A stretch of DNA of 64,000 nucleotides from a virus. Position numbers and translations under genes: made by a program. The stretch is from the IMG/VR virus record IMGVR_UViG_3300033552_000001, positions 62,001-126,000 of that record. One strand, given 5' to 3'. Numbering within the stretch: the stretch's first letter is position 1; every line of letters begins with the position of its first letter. Shown one piece after another: positions 26,699 to 34,821 of this stretch. A model generated the notes under the pieces. It had not been told where the DNA came from and ran no database searches. It was given only the letters and a program-made list of their open reading frames with translations.

Positions 26699-28456
26699 AT
26701 GTCAAGAGCAAGATTAAATACACAATTAGAGGTTTCAAAACAACCTAATATGATATTAGCTTCTAATTCACAAAATGGAGCTAATGAAATGGTGTATAAG
26801 GAATTTAACACAACCTTAGCAAATTTAAAAACATCAACAAATCTTTTTTATCCATTTGTAGTGATTACAGATATAGGTAAAGAAGGTATGTTTAAATATG
26901 ATAGTACTGACACAACTTCTGTAAATGATGACATTTACATGATTGTTGATGGTGCTGGTAAAAGATATAAAAGAACTTCTGATATTGTAGATACTAAATT
27001 ACATAAAGTGTTAACAATTGCTAATTTACAAACATATACTCAATCTATACTTTCTTATTTTGATGGAAGTATTTGGGAAAAAAAGGGAGGTAATGTAGTA
27101 AGTAATGGTGGTACTTTTGCTGGTACAATTATACAAGTCAATACTTCATTTTATTGGGAAAGAAAGGTTGAGAATTATGTATATCCAGAATGGTTTGGTG
27201 CTAATACTGCAAATACTAATAACAGTGCTGAATTACAAAAAACTATAGATTATGCTATTGCAAATAATTTTTCTGTTAAGTTGACAAGAAAAGCAGGAGG
27301 TAGTTTGGGTCTTTATAAAATAACATCACCTTTAACTATTAGTAATAGAATTTCAATTATTGGAGATGGTATCAATTATTGTGGTATATTTTGCATTGGT
27401 TGTCATGGATTTGTTATTAGTGAGGGGGTTAATAATGTTACAATAAAAGATTTAGCAATAATTGCAGGTACAAGATATACAACAACTGTTCATAACTTTA
27501 TTGCTATACAAACTTTAGGTACTTTTGCTTCTCAAAACTATTGGCATATTTATAAAGATTTATTTCTTGATGGTTTTAGATGGGGAATACAATGTCCATA
27601 TACTTGGTCTACTACAATTAACAGTGTTACAAGTGTTTTTTGTGGTGGTGGTATTAATGCCCCAGGACAATCAGTCAATAACTTTGTTTCTCAATGTCAA
27701 TTCACAGGAAATAATGAATCTGCTTCTATTGGTATTCAGCTTGGTGATGGTGCAATGGTTATTGAAGGTTGGGGAATTACAGATTGTTTAATTGCAAATT
27801 TTGCAGTAGGAATACAAATCAATGGAGGAAGTAATATCACCATCAGAGGAAATATCATTGATTTCTTTTCACAAAGAGGAATTTTCCTTCAAAGTAATGC
27901 TATTGGAGCTTCTATGAATTGTACTATTTCAGAAAACTATTTGGCTTGTAGTGCTGTAGGTTCAACAGGTATTTGGTTATTAAATAATTTTGCAGGCTCA
28001 ATTTCACAAAACAGAGGTAATACTATTAGTGATAATCAAATTCTTTTTTACAGTCCAAGTTCATTAGCTTATGGAATTTATGTTTCAGGAACAGCTGAAA
28101 TAAGCAATACAATTACAGGAAATAAAATTGAAGCTACTTCATTTGATTTAAGAGTGACTACAGGAATTAACACTGTTGTATCCAATAATAATTTTAAAGG
28201 AGCTGGTTATTTTGGAGATATTGCTGTTAATTATTATGGAAATAGAGGAATTATCCAATCAAGTGCTGTTACTTTATTTCAATCAAACGGAAAAACAAAA
28301 ATTTATTATGATAGTGTAATTCCAACAACAGGAACTTATACAATAGGAGATATATTATATAATGTAACTCCAGCTCCTTCTGTTTATGTTGGATGGGTAT
28401 GTACTGTAAGTGGGACTCCTGGAACATGGAAAGGATTTGGACTAATACAAACATAA
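26699..28456 (+). CDS. Tailspike with right-handed beta-helix (pectate-lyase-like fold)
   Basis: A 585-residue protein. The N-terminal 100 residues carry the adaptor module (ITDIGKEGMFKYDSTDT ... GKRYKR). YPEWFGANTANTNNSAELQ marks the start of the beta-helix, as in many phage tailspikes, followed by ISIIGDGINYCGI and many short strand repeats up to about residue 500. Such proteins bind or cut surface polysaccharide. I cannot see which residues would be catalytic. Preceded by a striking inverted repeat. Confidence 0.82.
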   Translation: MSRARLNTQLEVSKQPNMILASNSQNGANEMVYKEFNTTLANLKTSTNLFYPFVVITDIGKEGMFKYDSTDTTSVNDDIYMIVDGAGKRYKRTSDIVDTKLHKVLTIANLQTYTQSILSYFDGSIWEKKGGNVVSNGGTFAGTIIQVNTSFYWERKVENYVYPEWFGANTANTNNSAELQKTIDYAIANNFSVKLTRKAGGSLGLYKITSPLTISNRISIIGDGINYCGIFCIGCHGFVISEGVNNVTIKDLAIIAGTRYTTTVHNFIAIQTLGTFASQNYWHIYKDLFLDGFRWGIQCPYTWSTTINSVTSVFCGGGINAPGQSVNNFVSQCQFTGNNESASIGIQLGDGAMVIEGWGITDCLIANFAVGIQINGGSNITIRGNIIDFFSQRGIFLQSNAIGASMNCTISENYLACSAVGSTGIWLLNNFAGSISQNRGNTISDNQILFYSPSSLAYGIYVSGTAEISNTITGNKIEATSFDLRVTTGINTVVSNNNFKGAGYFGDIAVNYYGNRGIIQSSAVTLFQSNGKTKIYYDSVIPTTGTYTIGDILYNVTPAPSVYVGWVCTVSGTPGTWKGFGLIQT

Positions 28457-28491
28457 ATAATACAATAACAATTTAAACTAAATAAAAAAAA

Positions 28492-29022
28492 ATGGCAAAG
28501 GCAAGAAGTCACAATTCAGAATGTGCAATGTGTTGTAATCCAACACCAACAGAAGTTTACAAACATCTTCCAGGATTTGTAAATTTATTATGTGGAGTTT
28601 CCTCTAAATTAGGAGAAGGTTTTACAGTAACTGGAACAGGAGCATTAGTTAAAGCAACTTCTCCAACTTTAGTAACTCCTATTTTAGGATTGGCATCAGC
28701 TACTGGTGTAGTTGTAACTAAGTCAAGTGCTTCACAAAGTACTTCTACTACAACAGGAGTAACAGCTAATGGTAATGCAGGTGTAATTACTACATTTGCT
28801 CAAACATTGCTTTCTAATACAAGCACATCATTTACAATTAGTAATTCATCAGTAACTGCAACATCAGTTATTCAATTAACAATTGATGATGGTGTTTCAA
28901 CTGGTAATGCAATTTTAAAAGTGGGTACAGTAGCTGCTGGAAGTTTTGTAGTTAAAATTTATAATGCACATCCAACAGTAGCTTTAAATAGTGCTGTTAA
29001 AATTCATTATTTAATTTCTTAA
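28492..29022 (+). CDS. Small fibre/virion protein
   Basis: A 176-residue protein with an N-terminal MAKAR tag like its neighbours, a Cys cluster (ECAMCC), and a C-terminal Thr/Ser/Val-rich beta sandwich (ATSVIQLTIDDGVSTGNAIL, FVVKIYNAHPTVALNSAVKIHYLIS). It resembles a fibre tip or decoration domain. Last gene of the plus-strand arm. Confidence 0.6.
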   Translation: MAKARSHNSECAMCCNPTPTEVYKHLPGFVNLLCGVSSKLGEGFTVTGTGALVKATSPTLVTPILGLASATGVVVTKSSASQSTSTTTGVTANGNAGVITTFAQTLLSNTSTSFTISNSSVTATSVIQLTIDDGVSTGNAILKVGTVAAGSFVVKIYNAHPTVALNSAVKIHYLIS

Positions 29023-29037
29023 ATTAAAAAAAAAGGT

Positions 29038-29067
29038 AAGAAGGGGAAATATAATTTTCCCCTTCTT
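29038..29067. terminator. Bidirectional terminator between converging arms
   Basis: Perfect 12-base arms AAGAAGGGGAAA (29038-29049) and TTTCCCCTTCTT (29056-29067) with a 6-base loop. It is preceded by a run of A and followed by a T-rich run, so it can stop transcripts from both sides. It marks the meeting point of the plus-strand and minus-strand arms. Confidence 0.92.
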
Positions 29068-29073
29068 TATTTT

Positions 29074-29340
29074 TTATATTTTAAAATAATCAATTTCAAA
29101 ACTATCATCAATATATTCTGCTTCTAATAAATCAAAATTCTTATCATTTCTTATTGAATCAGGAATAGGTAATTCAGATAAAACATCTTCATTTATTTCT
29201 TGTAATTTATACAAAAGACTATTATTTATACAAGTTAAATACTCATCATGTTTAAAGTGCTCTTCAATTTCTTCATTAATTTCCAATTCAACTTCTTTTA
29301 CATATTGAACTGTATAATATACATTTAATTTATGTTTCAT
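29074..29340 (-). CDS. Small acidic protein, unknown
   Basis: An 88-residue acidic protein beginning MKHKLNVYYTVQYVKEVELE, a strand pair followed by helices rich in Glu and Asp. No family recognised. It is the last gene of the minus-strand arm, ending just before the bidirectional terminator. Confidence 0.6.
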   Translation of the reverse strand: MKHKLNVYYTVQYVKEVELEINEEIEEHFKHDEYLTCINNSLLYKLQEINEDVLSELPIPDSIRNDKNFDLLEAEYIDDSFEIDYFKI

Positions 29341-29358
29341 TATTATCTTGTTTTAATT

Positions 29359-29742
29359 TTATCCAATTGTAAATCCTGTATCTTCTTCATCTGGATTTAT
29401 ATAGATTTCTTTTATTTCAACATGATTACATTGATTAATACCACTTTTCTTTATTGATATTTTACTTGTGTAATATTTATTATAATAAAGTTTATTCATA
29501 TAAAAATCCCAAAAAACATATCCTATTTTTCTATATCCCTCTTTATAGTCTATATAAATTTTATAAGATTTTTTAAGTATATCATGTTGGTTTCCTTTTA
29601 AAAAATAAAAAGTATCTAATTTACTGTTTAAAACATTATTTAAATCCTTTTTATTATTATGAATTGTTTTTCTATTCCAAGTATGAGTAATTCTTTTATA
29701 ATTATCATACTTTAACAATATAATTTTTCCTACATGTGTCAT
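29359..29742 (-). CDS. Small basic protein, unknown
   Basis: A 127-residue Lys/Tyr-rich protein (many lysines, KDLNNVLNSKLDTFYFL, VFWDFYMNKLYYNKYY). No family recognised. Its start overlaps the stop of the gene upstream by ATGA, so it is translated together with it. Confidence 0.6.
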   Translation of the reverse strand: MTHVGKIILLKYDNYKRITHTWNRKTIHNNKKDLNNVLNSKLDTFYFLKGNQHDILKKSYKIYIDYKEGYRKIGYVFWDFYMNKLYYNKYYTSKISIKKSGINQCNHVEIKEIYINPDEEDTGFTIG

Positions 29743-30002
29743 ATCTCTATACTATCTTTATCTAATTGTAAAATTGATTCTTTTAATACATATACTTTAA
29801 TATTATCTTCTCTAAATAATCCAGCTCTTTCAGAAGTATCAATAATATTATAATCAGCATCAGCATAATCACTTGCTTCAATTAAAGTCTTTTGCCTCAC
29901 TAATTTCATTAATTCTATACAATTATCTAAATCTACTACTTTACTTCCATCTTTTGTATGATGGTATTCTGTTTCTAGTAATTCTTCAAATGTTTTTCTC
30001 AT
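29739..30002 (-). CDS. Small acidic protein, unknown
   Basis: An 87-residue acidic protein with the start MRKTFEELLETEYHHTKDGSKVV and a mixed alpha/beta pattern. Function not recognised. ATGA overlap with the following gene at 29739-29742. Confidence 0.6.
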   Translation of the reverse strand: MRKTFEELLETEYHHTKDGSKVVDLDNCIELMKLVRQKTLIEASDYADADYNIIDTSERAGLFREDNIKVYVLKESILQLDKDSIEI

Positions 30003-30006
30003 GATT

Positions 30007-30222
30007 CTATATTTTTCTAATTAAACTTCCTTTATAAAATATTAACACTGTTTTTTGTTCTACATTCACATCTTCATCTTCTTTCTCTTTATCAATTGAT
30101 TCTTTTAAATCAAAATTACTCATTGATCTAATTTTCTTAATAGCGGACATTTCATATTTGCTTTCAATATTAATTTCTCCTTTTTGGTTACTTCTGTAAC
30201 TATCAAATTTATAGTTTTGCAT
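30007..30222 (-). CDS. Small charged protein, unknown
   Basis: A 71-residue protein, highly charged (KEKEDEDVNVEQK) and without hydrophobic segments. No family recognised. It lies one base after the previous gene's stop on the minus strand, in the same run of genes. Confidence 0.55.
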   Translation of the reverse strand: MQNYKFDSYRSNQKGEINIESKYEMSAIKKIRSMSNFDLKESIDKEKEDEDVNVEQKTVLIFYKGSLIRKI

Positions 30223-30223
30223 T

Positions 30224-30517
30224 TTATTTTATGATTAATTGTTTGATTTCTTTTAATTTGTGAATTAGCTGAACTGGTATTTTATTTAATATTTCTATTA
30301 TTTGATTATTGGCATTATCTAATCTATGCATTCCTGTAACATTATTTATAAACAAAACAGTTCTTTTTTTATCATATTTTTTATATATAATTAAAAAGCC
30401 AACTCTATATTTCTTACAAATATATACTACTTCTTCTTGTAATAATTCTAAAATCTCATCCTCTAAATTAATATATAAATCTGATTTATTCTTAATTTTT
30501 CTTTTATTTGTATTCAT
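30224..30517 (-). CDS. Small protein, unknown
   Basis: A 97-residue protein with a lysine-rich N-terminus and alternating strands (VGFLIIYKKYDKKRTVLFINN) ending in a helix. No family recognised. The start overlaps the end of the upstream gene by 14 bases. Confidence 0.55.
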   Translation of the reverse strand: MNTNKRKIKNKSDLYINLEDEILELLQEEVVYICKKYRVGFLIIYKKYDKKRTVLFINNVTGMHRLDNANNQIIEILNKIPVQLIHKLKEIKQLIIK

Positions 30518-31001
30518 TTAGAAACTCATCAAAAACTTCTTGTTTATATTGAACGACATTTCCTGTATAATTATTCCATCTTCTAAGCATTGATTCTAAC
30601 ACTTCAAATTGATATAATTTATTACCATTTGCAATCAATTCTAAATCAACACTTAATGATTCAATTTGATTATCATTTGCTTCAAAATATATCTTCATAA
30701 AATTAGAAAATATCTTCTTTTCAGTTTTCCATAAATACTGAATATCATTTGTATTACCATCAAATTCATCTAATATACCAGATTCTTTTAATTGAACATC
30801 ATCTGTTAATAAATTATAAACCCTTTTTTCAGCTTCAATTAAATATTGATTTTTATCTATTAATAAATTTAATAGTTTTTTATTTTCTTGTCTAAACCAT
30901 TTACTATTTTTTAATAATGATTTTGCTTGTTCAACAAAAAAGGATGCCACAAATAATAATGACATCCCTTTACCAAATTCTTCTTCTGTTTTATTTCTCA
31001 T
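30504..31001 (-). CDS. Helical protein, unknown
   Basis: A 165-residue, nearly all-helical protein (GKGMSLLFVASFFVEQAKSLL at the N-terminus, then charged helices with DDVQLKESGILDEF and VDLELIANGNKL). No family recognised. ATGA overlap with the upstream gene suggests translational coupling. Confidence 0.6.
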   Translation of the reverse strand: MRNKTEEEFGKGMSLLFVASFFVEQAKSLLKNSKWFRQENKKLLNLLIDKNQYLIEAEKRVYNLLTDDVQLKESGILDEFDGNTNDIQYLWKTEKKIFSNFMKIYFEANDNQIESLSVDLELIANGNKLYQFEVLESMLRRWNNYTGNVVQYKQEVFDEFLNEYK

Positions 31002-31246
31002 TTTATTGTTAGATATAATTTATTAATATACTCTACATATCTGTTTTCACAGAACTCTAATAAAGATTTATATGATTTTTTAACATGTTTGCCAGATTGC
31101 CATATTGGATATTCACCTAAGTAAATTCCTTTATACTCTCCACGATGATGTAAATAAAATTCAAAACCTTCATCAAAATTATTATCTTTTTTAAAATAAA
31201 TTAAATTTAATTTATCCAATACTTTTATAACTGTTTCTTCTGTCAT
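30998..31246 (-). CDS. Small protein, unknown
   Basis: An 82-residue protein. The C-terminal end LLEFCENRYVEYINKLY resembles the end of the gene at 32764-33018 (ILELCKFRWEDYIHELTKF), which suggests a shared small fold. Function unknown. ATGA overlaps on both sides. Confidence 0.55.
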   Translation of the reverse strand: MTEETVIKVLDKLNLIYFKKDNNFDEGFEFYLHHRGEYKGIYLGEYPIWQSGKHVKKSYKSLLEFCENRYVEYINKLYLTIK

Positions 31247-31437
31247 TTTATTTTAGTTATATTCCATTTACAAAAAATATATGTTTCTCCTTGATTTTGA
31301 AAATTAGGGCAATTTACATCCCATTTATAATAACCATACCAATATTTACTTCTGATGAATAAGTAGTCACCATGTATATATCTACCTTTAAAAGTAAACA
31401 ATTTGATTAGTTTCTTTTTGTATTTATTAATGTTCAT
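31243..31437 (-). CDS. Small basic aromatic protein, unknown
   Basis: A 64-residue protein rich in Lys, Tyr and Trp (YLFIRSKYWYGYYKWDV), with a predicted small beta fold. No family recognised. It starts one base from the upstream stop and ends in an ATGA overlap. Confidence 0.55.
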   Translation of the reverse strand: MNINKYKKKLIKLFTFKGRYIHGDYLFIRSKYWYGYYKWDVNCPNFQNQGETYIFCKWNITKIK

Positions 31438-31438
31438 T

Positions 31439-31675
31439 TTATAATTTATTTAGTTGAACCTTCACAGCATCCCAATAATCAAATACATGACTAGGAATAT
31501 CTATATAGTCATCATTTATATTAATTATTTGATCTATAATTTCATCAACTGTATTAATTGCAAGTTGCTTACTTAAAATATTAATTAATATTTCTTCTGA
31601 TGAATCACTATCTATATCAAATAATATCATATAATTATCATGATATAATTGATCACACTTTTCTTTTGGAGTCAT
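31439..31675 (-). CDS. Small helical protein of a three-gene tandem family, copy 3
   Basis: A 78-residue acidic helical protein. It shares the plan of the next two genes upstream: KEKCDQLY near the start, an I(V/L)xEII helix (TVDEIIDQII), and the end FDYWDAVKVQLNKL. The pattern 'KAxxLxxKF ... VNEII ... YWxxVxxEL' is common in small phage proteins of unknown role. This is the most divergent copy. Confidence 0.6.
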   Translation of the reverse strand: MTPKEKCDQLYHDNYMILFDIDSDSSEEILINILSKQLAINTVDEIIDQIININDDYIDIPSHVFDYWDAVKVQLNKL

Positions 31676-31687
31676 TTTATTTTTATT

Positions 31688-31873
31688 TTATAATTTATTT
31701 AATTCAATTTCAACTTCAGCCCAATATTCCCAAGTTTCTTGTATATCAGGTAAAACATTATAAATTTCATTTACACAAAGTAATGCACAAGCTTTATTAT
31801 AACTATCACATTGCATACTTACATTTCTAAATTTATCAAGTAGTTCCTTTGCTTTTTGTTCTGGATTGTTCAT
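31688..31873 (-). CDS. Small helical protein of a three-gene tandem family, copy 2
   Basis: A 61-residue protein: QKAKELLDKF, ACALLCVNEIYN, and WEYWAEVEIELNKL are shared with its neighbours on both sides. Function unknown. Its start overlaps the stop of copy 1 by ATGA. Confidence 0.65.
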   Translation of the reverse strand: MNNPEQKAKELLDKFRNVSMQCDSYNKACALLCVNEIYNVLPDIQETWEYWAEVEIELNKL

Positions 31874-32049
31874 AAGTTATTTATTTCTGTTATTACATCA
31901 TTCCAATATACTAAATTACCATTAAGAGGATTTGAATTAATAATTTCATTTACACATTTTATTGCACATTGTTTTGCATTTTCATGGTGATAATAATTTA
32001 ATGAAAATTTATCAACCAATTGTTCTGCTTTGAATTTTGCTTTCATCAT
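31870..32049 (-). CDS. Small helical protein of a three-gene tandem family, copy 1
   Basis: A 59-residue open frame, easily missed, from ATG at 32049 to TGA at 31870-31872: MMKAKFKAEQLVDKFSLNYY, KQCAIKCVNEIIN, LVYWNDVITEINNL. Its clear likeness to copies 2 and 3 shows it is a real gene. The start lies 38 bases inside the gene upstream; ATG 32046 is an alternative. Confidence 0.75.
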   Translation of the reverse strand: MMKAKFKAEQLVDKFSLNYYHHENAKQCAIKCVNEIINSNPLNGNLVYWNDVITEINNL

Positions 32050-32365
32050 AAGTTTGTTTTAATTCTTGTTGAAATTCTATTTCTTCTATTTCTACTTTTT
32101 CAAGTAATGGATTTCCAAGTAAATCAGAAAATCTTTTTATATGAAAAGTTTGCTCAATAAGAACATTATCATAATAACCAATAGGAACATTAGGATTAAT
32201 AATTTCTTGTACTGTTAGTCCCCAATCTCCATTTGAATGTTGTTTTTTGTATCTTAAATTATATATTTTTCCTTCAACAGGAAAAACAACATTATATTTA
32301 TTAAAAAACTCTAAATGTTCTTTTGAATATTTAGAGTTAATACATAAAATTTCTGTGTTATTCAT
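32012..32365 (-). CDS. Phage protein with SH3-like pattern, unknown
   Basis: A 117-residue protein: an N-terminal strand with CINSKY, then VFPVEGKIYNLRYKK, a Gly-rich turn, VQEIINPN, and FHIKRFSDL. This arrangement (Gx(I/V)Y...ExxNP...F...RF) recurs in small phage proteins of unknown role. Overlaps the upstream gene by 8 bases. Confidence 0.6.
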   Translation of the reverse strand: MNNTEILCINSKYSKEHLEFFNKYNVVFPVEGKIYNLRYKKQHSNGDWGLTVQEIINPNVPIGYYDNVLIEQTFHIKRFSDLLGNPLLEKVEIEEIEFQQELKQTYDESKIQSRTIG

Positions 32366-32762
32366 TTTCTTGATTTAATCTTGGTGGAGTCAATGAAAAA
32401 TGATTATAAGATCCATTTTTTGTACTTTTAAATTTATAATCATTATCATTATCATTTATTTTTTCTAATACAGAATATAAACAAGAATTAAATTGTAAAT
32501 CATCCCAAAAATATCCCCTACTACCGATTTCAAATTCTTGAACAGGTCTTTCATTACTATACCCATCTAATGTATATTCTGTAAAAGAAAGAGTTTTAAG
32601 TGTTTCTTCATAGTAATAAAAATATGTTTTATGCCTATCTTTACATCTTTTTTCAGTTATTACTTCTACTTTATGGTCTTCTTGCTCACTTAATGCTTCT
32701 ACAACCATCCATCCATGTCTATAATCAAATACTTTATCTCCTATTTTAAAGTTATGTCTCAT
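32358..32762 (-). CDS. Phage protein with FKIGDKVFDYRHGW motif
   Basis: A 134-residue protein. FKIGDKVFDYRHGWMVVEAL is an SH3-like strand set, and LKTLSFTEYTLDGYSNERP is a second conserved block known from small proteins of flavobacterial phages. The first block is shared with the shorter gene at 58041-58268. Function unknown. Confidence 0.65.
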   Translation of the reverse strand: MRHNFKIGDKVFDYRHGWMVVEALSEQEDHKVEVITEKRCKDRHKTYFYYYEETLKTLSFTEYTLDGYSNERPVQEFEIGSRGYFWDDLQFNSCLYSVLEKINDNDNDYKFKSTKNGSYNHFSLTPPRLNQENE

Positions 32763-32763
32763 C

Positions 32764-33018
32764 TTATTTATTTTTAAATTTTGTTAATTCATGAATATAA
32801 TCTTCCCATCTAAACTTACACAGTTCTAATATATCATTATAATTATCTTCTTTATCTTCTGTATCTGTAAATAATAAAATAATAGAATTGTGAGAAATAA
32901 AATTGCAAGTTGATGTAATAATTACATTAAATCTATTTCCAGCTTCAAGCATTTCATCAGAAGTATATAATTTATCCAATGCTACTACTATTCTTTTATA
33001 CTTATCAAGTTTATTCAT
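32764..33018 (-). CDS. Small protein, unknown
   Basis: An 84-residue protein with a hydrophobic strand core (FNVIITSTCNFISHNSIILLF) and a helical end ILELCKFRWEDYIHEL, similar to the end of the gene at 30998. Overlaps the upstream gene by 8 bases. Function unknown. Confidence 0.55.
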   Translation of the reverse strand: MNKLDKYKRIVVALDKLYTSDEMLEAGNRFNVIITSTCNFISHNSIILLFTDTEDKEDNYNDILELCKFRWEDYIHELTKFKNK

Positions 33019-33256
33019 TTTTATGTTGTTTTAAACATTCTATAATTTCAGCTCCTGTCTTATTAAAGTTTTTAGCTAAATTAGCAGCAACTAAAACATC
33101 TTCAATAGTATATAAATTTTCTTTGGCTTGTAAATACCCAAAATAAAATCCTTCTTGTTTGGAATCAAATTCAATTTCTGATTGTATTCCTGGAAAACAA
33201 AAACAATGTTCAAATGCTAATTGCCAAGCTTCTTCATTTAATCCTTTTTCATTCAT
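33011..33256 (-). CDS. Small helical phage protein, unknown
   Basis: An 81-residue protein following the pattern seen in many phages: a Gly/aromatic turn (EGFYFGYLQAKEN), YTIEDVLVAANLAKN, and IIECLKQHKNE. It is soluble and helical. Role unknown. Confidence 0.6.
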   Translation of the reverse strand: MNEKGLNEEAWQLAFEHCFCFPGIQSEIEFDSKQEGFYFGYLQAKENLYTIEDVLVAANLAKNFNKTGAEIIECLKQHKNE

Positions 33257-33258
33257 GA

Positions 33259-33564
33259 TTATTTTAGTTTAAATTCATCAAATTCTTCATATATAACTTC
33301 ACCTTTTGTTTGTTGGCATTTTCCATTATTATAATAATTACGCCAAAAATCACCACTTTCTTCACCTTCACCAGTTAATTGAAATGTTGTATCTGGATAT
33401 TTTAAAGAATATTGTAACATATCTTCATGAGTATCATACCATTTTATTAAACCATTATCCCAATCATCTCCATAACTATTGGCATCTCCTATTTCAGAAA
33501 CATAATCAATTTCTTTATCTTCTCCTTTAATAACTTTTAAATCAAAGTTTGTGTAATATCCCAT
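33259..33564 (-). CDS. Conserved phage protein of MGYYTNF type
   Basis: A 101-residue protein. MGYYTNFDLKV at the start, IKWYDTHEDMLQYSLKYPD, and FQLTGEGEESGDFW are the landmarks of a family spread widely in phages and bacteria, of unknown function. The C-terminal GKCQQTKGEVIYEEFDEFKL also fits. Confidence 0.7.
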   Translation of the reverse strand: MGYYTNFDLKVIKGEDKEIDYVSEIGDANSYGDDWDNGLIKWYDTHEDMLQYSLKYPDTTFQLTGEGEESGDFWRNYYNNGKCQQTKGEVIYEEFDEFKLK

Positions 33565-33575
33565 ATTATTGTTGT

Positions 33576-34265
33576 TTATTGAATAACTAATTTATTATTT
33601 ATTAATAACTCACTATTTTTAACTCCTTTTTTAATTACCTTTTTGTATTTAAGTCCTACAATTACAGGTATATCTTTAAATTTAATAATATTATCATCTT
33701 CATCACCATTTACTACTTGCCATCCTTCATATTCAGTTGGAACTTCTTTAAATACTAATGCTACTGGTTTATTATCTTTTAGTAATTTACTCCATATATG
33801 CTTTGTGTCTTGTTGTCCTGAATATAGAGTAAAATAGTTAGGGATTTCTAAATATGGAGATGAGGGAGACTTTACATAATCCAAAAATTGAGTAGTTGGA
33901 CACAATTCAAATAGATTTTTACCTTCATAATGAATATCTTTCCATTGAATTTCTGAAAATACATTTGGTCTTACTGTAAAGTTTTTATAAACACTACTTT
34001 GATAATTAATTTCAGTGGATAACATTCTTAAAAACTCTACATTATTTTCATTAAATAATTGAGTTCTTTTAAGCCTTTTATTATATACAGTTGGTAGGCT
34101 TGAATGTCCAGAGGATTGTAAACAAACTGAAATACAGCTTTTTGATGCCCATTTACAAAGGTTTTCTCCTCCTCCTGATGTATGTGGTAATAATTCCAGC
34201 CCCATTTGAACTAGTCCTTGTTTAAATGCTTTTTGTAATTTATAATTTGAATTTAAAAGTTGCAT
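33576..34265 (-). CDS. GP88-like protein
   Basis: A 229-residue protein. NLCKWASKSCISVCLQSSG gives the Cys pattern CxxxxxxxCxxxC, followed by VYNKRLKRTQLF and FLRMLSTEI, as in the GP88 family first named from mycobacteriophages. The cysteines could bind metal. Mid and C-terminal parts are mixed alpha/beta. The role of GP88 proteins is unknown. Its end touches the start of the next gene upstream (34265). Confidence 0.78.
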   Translation of the reverse strand: MQLLNSNYKLQKAFKQGLVQMGLELLPHTSGGGENLCKWASKSCISVCLQSSGHSSLPTVYNKRLKRTQLFNENNVEFLRMLSTEINYQSSVYKNFTVRPNVFSEIQWKDIHYEGKNLFELCPTTQFLDYVKSPSSPYLEIPNYFTLYSGQQDTKHIWSKLLKDNKPVALVFKEVPTEYEGWQVVNGDEDDNIIKFKDIPVIVGLKYKKVIKKGVKNSELLINNKLVIQ

Positions 34266-34450
34266 TATTTTTTATTATTTTGATTGTTAAATTCTATTAG
34301 TAGTTCTAGTGTAACAATTTGAGCTTTGAAAAGATCAATTGCTCCATTTAAAACTGTACAATTTTTATTTATTTCAATAATATCAGTATACTTTTTTAAT
34401 TTAGTTTTAGTATATTCTAAATATTCTTCAACTTTGTCTATTAACTCCAT
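34265..34450 (-). CDS. Small helical protein, tandem pair member 2
   Basis: A 61-residue protein beginning MELIDKVEEYLEYTKTKLKKY and ending LELLIEFNNQNNKK. It matches the next gene upstream (MELIDKIEDCLKIANFKLEKY ... FERLIEFNNQNN), so the two are a tandem duplication. Function unknown. Confidence 0.65.
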   Translation of the reverse strand: MELIDKVEEYLEYTKTKLKKYTDIIEINKNCTVLNGAIDLFKAQIVTLELLIEFNNQNNKK

Positions 34451-34625
34451 TGTTTTGATTGTTAAATTCTATTAATCTTTCAAATGTGATAGTTTGGACT
34501 TCATAAAATATAATAGCATCCTTATAAAAAGGAGATTCACCATATTCTATTACAAGTGATTTATATTTTTCTAATTTAAAATTAGCAATTTTTAAACAAT
34601 CTTCAATTTTATCTATTAGCTCCAT
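34428..34625 (-). CDS. Small helical protein, tandem pair member 1
   Basis: A 65-residue protein when started at the ATG that aligns with its paralogue (34625); a longer start at 34658 would add 11 residues and run into the upstream gene. MELIDKIEDCLK and TFERLIEFNNQNN are the shared ends. Overlaps its copy by 23 bases. Confidence 0.65.
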   Translation of the reverse strand: MELIDKIEDCLKIANFKLEKYKSLVIEYGESPFYKDAIIFYEVQTITFERLIEFNNQNNGVNRQS

Positions 34626-34626
34626 A

Positions 34627-34821
34627 TCATTTTGATTTATGTTTAATGAGTAGTACAAACCAAGACAGAAAACAACTAATTAGAAGTGCTATCTTATCTT
34701 TTTGACTAAACAGTTTATTCTTTTCAGCAATAGTATTAAAATCTCTACTACTGAAAACAAAAATTAAATAGCAGAGATTATGAATAACCCCTGCTATGTA
34801 AATTATTAATATTACTTTCAT
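34627..34821 (-). CDS. Small membrane protein, two helices
   Basis: A 64-residue protein with hydrophobic segments near residues 2-23 (VILIIYIAGVIHNLCYLIFV) and 45-58 (IALLISCFLSWFVLLI), joined by a charged loop. An inner-membrane protein of unknown role, for example superinfection exclusion; this is speculation. Confidence 0.6.
   Translation of the reverse strand: MKVILIIYIAGVIHNLCYLIFVFSSRDFNTIAEKNKLFSQKDKIALLISCFLSWFVLLIKHKSK

Noticed and set aside
1-29022. Minus-strand open frames of 60-130 codons within the left arm
   Set aside because: They lie wholly inside long, clearly coding plus-strand genes, have low-complexity hydrophobic products, and arise from the skewed AT-rich codon use.
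34265-34625. Toxin-antitoxin pair reading of the two MELIDK genes
   Set aside because: The two proteins are paralogues of the same plan, not a toxin with an unrelated antitoxin, and show no known toxin motif.
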